Source of the DNA: Bacteroidota bacterium
Lineage (GTDB): Bacteria > Bacteroidota > Bacteroidia > Chitinophagales > Chitinophagaceae
Assembly (NCBI GenBank): GCA_020161435.1
Contig: JAIUNV010000008.1
Coordinates: 174,511 to 238,510, forward strand
Direction: 5' to 3'
Length of the DNA stretch: 64,000 bases
Below, piece after piece: positions 60,961 to 64,000 of this stretch (position 1 is its first letter; every line of letters begins with the position of its first letter). Made by a program: the position numbers and the translations under genes. Below the pieces are notes generated by a model that worked only from the letters and a program-made list of their open reading frames with translations, was not told the DNA's origin and did not search any database.

Positions 60961-63305
60961 GAGGTGTACTAAGCTTGTTATTGTGTTGCTGGATGCTGTG
61001 GTCGCAAGCACAGCCATCCATGCATGCATACAATGTTATCTGGCATTCGCCCAGTGATAACGCTGGTGCATCTATGCCTTGTGGTGCCGGCGACATTGGC
61101 ATGAATGTGTGGGTGGAAAATGGCGATGTATTGATCTATGTAGCACGTAGCGGCAATTTTGATGAGCACAATACACTCATGAAATCTGGCCGTTTGCGCA
61201 TTCAATTATCTCCAAATCCTTTTACAGGAAAATCGTTTACTCAACAGTTGCATTTGCAGGAAGGCTACGTGTCTGTAACGGGCGAAAACAATGGGGTGAA
61301 AGCAACCGTCAACATTTGGGCAGATGTATTTCGACCCGTGGCACATGTTGATGTAAAAAGCAACAGGAAGATAGCCGTAACAGCGGCTTACGAAAGTTGG
61401 CGTTACCAAGACCGTATAGTAAAAGCCAGAGAAAATTTCGGGAATTCGTGGAAATGGGCGGCACCCAAAAACAATGTGTACAAGGCGGATAGCATTGGCT
61501 TTGCAGCAAATGCGGTGTTTTTTTATCACCACAACAGCAGCCAAACCATTTTTGATACCATCGTGGCTCAGCAGGGTATGCAGCCGGTGAAAGCACAGCT
61601 CTACAATCCATTGAAACAACTGGCTTTTGGCGGATTGCTTACCGGCAAAAAATTTGTACCTGCAGGTACCGATACCGGCACTTATGCCCACACAGATTAT
61701 AAAGCATGGCAACTGAAAAGCCAATCAAATGCCACTTCATTTTCGTTGCAGTTGTATTTGCACAATGAGCAAACAGCCAGCATAGCTGATTGGAAAAATA
61801 ACCTGCTTGCATTGCAGCAGCAGTCACTGCAAGACAAATCGGCCCGAACAAAAACGCTGCAATGGTGGAAAGCCTTTTGGCAACGCAGTTTTATTTACAT
61901 TGATAGCTTGCAGCAAGACAGCATTGCCTGGCAGGTAGGTAGAAATTATCAGTTGTTTCGCTACATGCTGGCCTGCAATGCCAAGGGGCAATGGCCTACC
62001 AAATTCAATGGCGGTTTGCTTACCGTCGATCCTGTTTTTACCGATTCCAAACTGGCATTGACACCCGATTTTCGCAACTGGGGTGGCGGCTTACACACAG
62101 CGCAAAACCAACGTCTCGTTTACTATCCCATGATAAAAAGTGGCGATTGGGACATGCTGCAACCACAACTTAACTTTTACCTGCGGCTGCAAAAAAATGC
62201 TGAATTAAGAACGCAGTTTTACTGGAATCATAACGGTGCCTGTTTTACAGAACAAATGGAAAATTTTGGTTTGCCCAACTATGCTGAGTACGGCACCAAA
62301 CGACCCGCTGATTTTGACAAAGGGGTGGAGTACAATGCATGGCTCGAATATGAGTGGGACACCGTATTTGAATTTTGCCTGATGATGTTGGAAGAACATC
62401 GGTACACCGGAAGAGACATTGCAGACCGAATTCCATTCATCATGTCTTGTCTCCGTTTCTTCGATGAGCATTATCAAATACTGGCCAAACAGCGGGGCAG
62501 TAAAGCGTTGGATGCAGATGGCAAGCTGGTCATTTACCCTGGTAGTGCTGCGGAAACATTTAAGATGGCTACCAATTCGATAACTACAACTGCAGGCATG
62601 TATCATATTGCAGTAGGTACTCTTGACTATGTTCATAGCTGGCTTGCAAATCGCCATCATTCAATGCCCGAAAGGGATACGGTAGCCGGGTATTTTTATG
62701 CGCAAGCCAACTATGTGCAAGAGCTTCTGCAACGCATTCCTTATCCTTCTTTCCAGCAGTTCAATGGTAAAACCACTTTGGCACCTGCAAAGAGTTGGGA
62801 ACGCATCAACAATACTGAATCGCCACAGTTGTATCCGGTTTTTCCATGGGGTAGTTACGGCGTTGGCAAACCCGGTTTAGATACGGCTTTGAATACTTGG
62901 TATCTCGATACCAATGTGGTAAAATTTCGTAGTCATGTGGGTTGGAAGCAAGACAATATTTGGGCTGCGAGATTAGGTCTCACCAGCGATGCCTGGCAGC
63001 TTACCTCCATGAAGTTGCGCAATAGCGACCGCCGCTTTCCTGCTTTTTGGGGCCCTGGTTTCGATTGGGTGCCCGACCACAATTGGGGCGGTAGCGGCAT
63101 GATTGGTTTGCAGGAAATGCTGTTACAAATCAATGGCGACCAGTTGTTGCTTTTTCCCGCATGGCCCAAAGAAAAAGATGTGCATTTCAAACTGCATGCA
63201 CCGGGCAATACAACTGTTGAAGCCCGGTTACAGGCAGGCAAAATAACAGACCTTCAAGTGTGGCCGGCCAGTCGCAAAAAGGATGTAGTAATCATGTTAC
63301 AGTAG
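60957..63305 (+). CDS. DUF5703/GH95-like (alpha/alpha)6 glycosidase, secreted
   Basis: 782 residues. The ATG at 60957 overlaps the GH106 stop and opens a signal peptide (VLSLLLCCWMLWSQAQ); an in-frame ATG at 60822 lies within GH106. The N-terminal domain (YNVIWHSPSDNAGASMPCGAG, GDIGMNVWVENGDVLIY, SGNFDEHNTLMK) is DUF5703-like. The body resembles the (alpha/alpha)6 barrel of GH95-type enzymes (ACNAKGQWPTKFNGGLLTVD, HNGACFTEQMENFGL, YPGSAAETFKMATNS) with a C-terminal sandwich. Candidate acids are E in FTEQMENFG and D in DFRNWGGGLH. The activity is unknown; alpha-L-fucosidase-type enzymes such as GH95 or GH139 are the families to test. It is the last gene of the block. Confidence 0.75.
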   Translation: MRGVLSLLLCCWMLWSQAQPSMHAYNVIWHSPSDNAGASMPCGAGDIGMNVWVENGDVLIYVARSGNFDEHNTLMKSGRLRIQLSPNPFTGKSFTQQLHLQEGYVSVTGENNGVKATVNIWADVFRPVAHVDVKSNRKIAVTAAYESWRYQDRIVKARENFGNSWKWAAPKNNVYKADSIGFAANAVFFYHHNSSQTIFDTIVAQQGMQPVKAQLYNPLKQLAFGGLLTGKKFVPAGTDTGTYAHTDYKAWQLKSQSNATSFSLQLYLHNEQTASIADWKNNLLALQQQSLQDKSARTKTLQWWKAFWQRSFIYIDSLQQDSIAWQVGRNYQLFRYMLACNAKGQWPTKFNGGLLTVDPVFTDSKLALTPDFRNWGGGLHTAQNQRLVYYPMIKSGDWDMLQPQLNFYLRLQKNAELRTQFYWNHNGACFTEQMENFGLPNYAEYGTKRPADFDKGVEYNAWLEYEWDTVFEFCLMMLEEHRYTGRDIADRIPFIMSCLRFFDEHYQILAKQRGSKALDADGKLVIYPGSAAETFKMATNSITTTAGMYHIAVGTLDYVHSWLANRHHSMPERDTVAGYFYAQANYVQELLQRIPYPSFQQFNGKTTLAPAKSWERINNTESPQLYPVFPWGSYGVGKPGLDTALNTWYLDTNVVKFRSHVGWKQDNIWAARLGLTSDAWQLTSMKLRNSDRRFPAFWGPGFDWVPDHNWGGSGMIGLQEMLLQINGDQLLLFPAWPKEKDVHFKLHAPGNTTVEARLQAGKITDLQVWPASRKKDVVIMLQ

Positions 63306-63318
63306 TCCCATTTCCAAC

Positions 63319-63374
63319 AGGCCATTCAGATATAGTCTATTTAACTGTAGGGCTGTCCAGTACAGCAATGGCCT
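63319..63374. other. nested inverted repeats after the last gene
   Basis: Outer arms are AGGCCATT (63319-63326) and AATGGCCT (63367-63374). Inside are CTGTA (63345-63349) and TACAG (63361-63365). It may act as a transcript end structure, but there is no T-tract. Confidence 0.35.
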
Positions 63375-63467
63375 TCTTAAACCCCGATAACTCCGGTTCA
63401 TCTACCAATCAGTAGCCTGTTGTTTTGCATCTATCCATGAATATTTATGCGGAGCTATCATCGCCAT
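63337..63467 (-). pseudogene. decayed reading frame of unknown origin
   Basis: On the minus strand two frames join through a frameshift: MAMIAPHKYSWIDAKQQATD at 63467-63405, then VDEPELSGFKKAIAVLDSPT in another frame at 63405-63340, ending at a TAG (63337-63339). The run reads like protein rather than random sequence, which suggests a broken gene. I do not recognise a family. Confidence 0.35.
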
Positions 63468-63508
63468 TACTACTTTCAGCTATTGCTCCCGCTTTTCGTT
63501 CCAAGTCC

Positions 63509-63631
63509 TCAGCCACACAGTGCCTGTGCGGCTTTCGGGCTTTCCACTACAATCGGGGCTATCCCGGCTACTGTAATACTCTTAAGCCTATCCAGTCCAT
63601 TTAAATGAATCATTATAACAATCTTCTTCAT
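63509..63631 (-). CDS. 40-codon minus-strand frame, probably part of a dispersed non-coding element
   Basis: An open frame MKKIVIMIHLNGLDRLKSIT... ending ...AAQALCG. The start MKKIVI looks gene-like, but the C-terminal half derives from sequence that, from memory, recurs between genes in Sphingobacteria-type genomes (GGGATAGCCCCGATTGTAGT and CGGCTTTCGGGC). I consider real expression unlikely. Confidence 0.25.
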   Translation of the reverse strand: MKKIVIMIHLNGLDRLKSITVAGIAPIVVESPKAAQALCG

Positions 63632-63695
63632 CACAATCAGATATAGTACTTGTTAAGTAAACCAAAAATCAAATGTCAAACAGAATCTTCCAATA

Positions 63696-63730
63696 GCGAT
63701 GAAACCCTTATCTGATAGGAGTTTCATCGC
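63696..63730. other. perfect 10-bp hairpin
   Basis: GCGATGAAAC (63696-63705) and GTTTCATCGC (63721-63730) form a perfect stem around a 15-base loop. There is no T-tract on either side; it may be an old terminator or protein-binding site before the promoters that follow. Confidence 0.45.
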
Positions 63731-63781
63731 ATTATGCACTTCGCATTGTGAATATCTATCCTCAATAATTCCATTTTATTT

Positions 63782-63811
63782 TTTGCAAAGTCACAAACCC
63801 CCTTATCTTTG
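63782..63811 (+). promoter_or_regulatory. strong Bacteroidota promoter firing out of the window
   Basis: TTTG (63782-63785), an 18-base spacer, then TATCTTTG (63804-63811). Both elements match the TTTG / TAnnTTTG consensus exactly. It points rightwards and no coding frame follows before the window edge, so it belongs to a downstream gene or RNA. The 170 bases after it are non-coding and G/T-rich. Confidence 0.7.
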
Positions 63812-63960
63812 CCGTCCGCTTTTGAAAAACGAGTATGTTTTGAGGGGTTAGGAAGAGATCTTTGTGAGGGTGATGAGGGGGGTAGGGAGTTTAGGCATAG
63901 GGTACTGTTTTAGGACGGTTAGCCTTGAAAAAAAACTTCAAAAAATAGTTGGCCAAAAAG

Positions 63961-63990
63961 TTGGTTGAATAAAATTTCCCCTTACTTTTG
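63961..63990 (+). promoter_or_regulatory. second Bacteroidota promoter at the window edge
   Basis: TTGG (63961-63964), an 18-base spacer and a perfect TACTTTTG (63983-63990). With transcription starting about seven bases later, the transcript would begin at the window edge. It is a second promoter in tandem with the one at 63782. Confidence 0.65.
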
Positions 63991-64000
63991 CACTCCCAAA

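Larger units (their letters stand above)
63326..63647. repeat. 11-base direct repeat flanking a 300-base non-coding element
   Basis: TCAGATATAGT occurs at 63326-63336 and at 63637-63647, bracketing the non-coding stretch that holds a decayed minus-strand frame. It could be a target-site duplication of an old insertion, but chance is possible. Confidence 0.35.

Noticed and set aside
1..64000. CRISPR array, tRNA, rRNA, transposase or phage genes
   Set aside because: No regularly spaced repeats, clover-leaf structures, transposase-like frames or phage genes were seen.

Overview
The window is a single 63.3-kb block of 32 genes, all on the + strand, from a member of the Bacteroidota, most likely Chitinophagaceae. 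The evidence for the phylum is a SusC/SusD pair, Bacteroidota-type promoter motifs (TTTG / TAnnTTTG), no Shine-Dalgarno dependence, and many secreted proteins with signal peptides ending in AQ. The block is a polysaccharide utilisation locus. Its enzyme set (several GH2, three GH78, GH106, GH127, GH140, a GH141-like protein, PL1, GH43-like propellers, an esterase) fits pectin with complex side chains, with rhamnogalacturonan II (RG-II) or another apiose-bearing pectin as the best guess. All family names come from recognising sequence motifs; no database search was run.

Layout. 1-9639: a 5'-truncated GH2-malectin enzyme, a GH78 rhamnosidase, a Zn-dependent sugar dehydrogenase and a second GH2. 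9640-16613: the uptake operon, with a candidate LacI-type operator and promoter, a DUF3826 protein, SusC, SusD, a surface lipoprotein and an intrinsic terminator. 16669-25512: PL1 pectate lyase, a two-part beta-helix protein, a GH140 apiosidase-like enzyme, a GH43-like lipoprotein and an unassigned propeller protein. 25521-30396: an L-fucose-isomerase-like enzyme, a split transketolase and a glycerol-kinase-like FGGY kinase, matching the known D-apiose catabolic pathway. 30393-40845: an (alpha/alpha)6 glycosidase, a third GH2, a GH78-sialidase-fold fusion and an esterase-TIM-barrel fusion. 41020-49920: a GH141-like/mutarotase fusion, a Gfo/Idh/MocA oxidoreductase, SSS and MFS sugar transporters and a cytoplasmic GH78. 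49923-63305: GH127, an enolase-superfamily sugar-acid enzyme, LacZ-type GH2, a GH43-like propeller, GH106 and a DUF5703 glycosidase. 63306-64000 has no intact gene; it holds a decayed minus-strand reading frame, hairpins and two strong promoters firing out of the window.

How it works together (inference): SusC/SusD import oligosaccharides. Rhamnosidases (GH78, GH106), galactosidase-type GH2s, GH127, the GH141-like enzyme and GH140 strip side chains in the periplasm, while PL1 cuts the backbone. Apiose freed by GH140 enters through the SSS or MFS carrier and is turned into central metabolites by the isomerase, kinase and transketolase. The Zn-dehydrogenase, enolase-superfamily enzyme and Gfo/Idh protein probably handle other released L-sugars or sugar acids. 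Two short repeat families punctuate the locus; one copy supplies what looks like a signal peptide and another supplies N-terminal codons of a gene.
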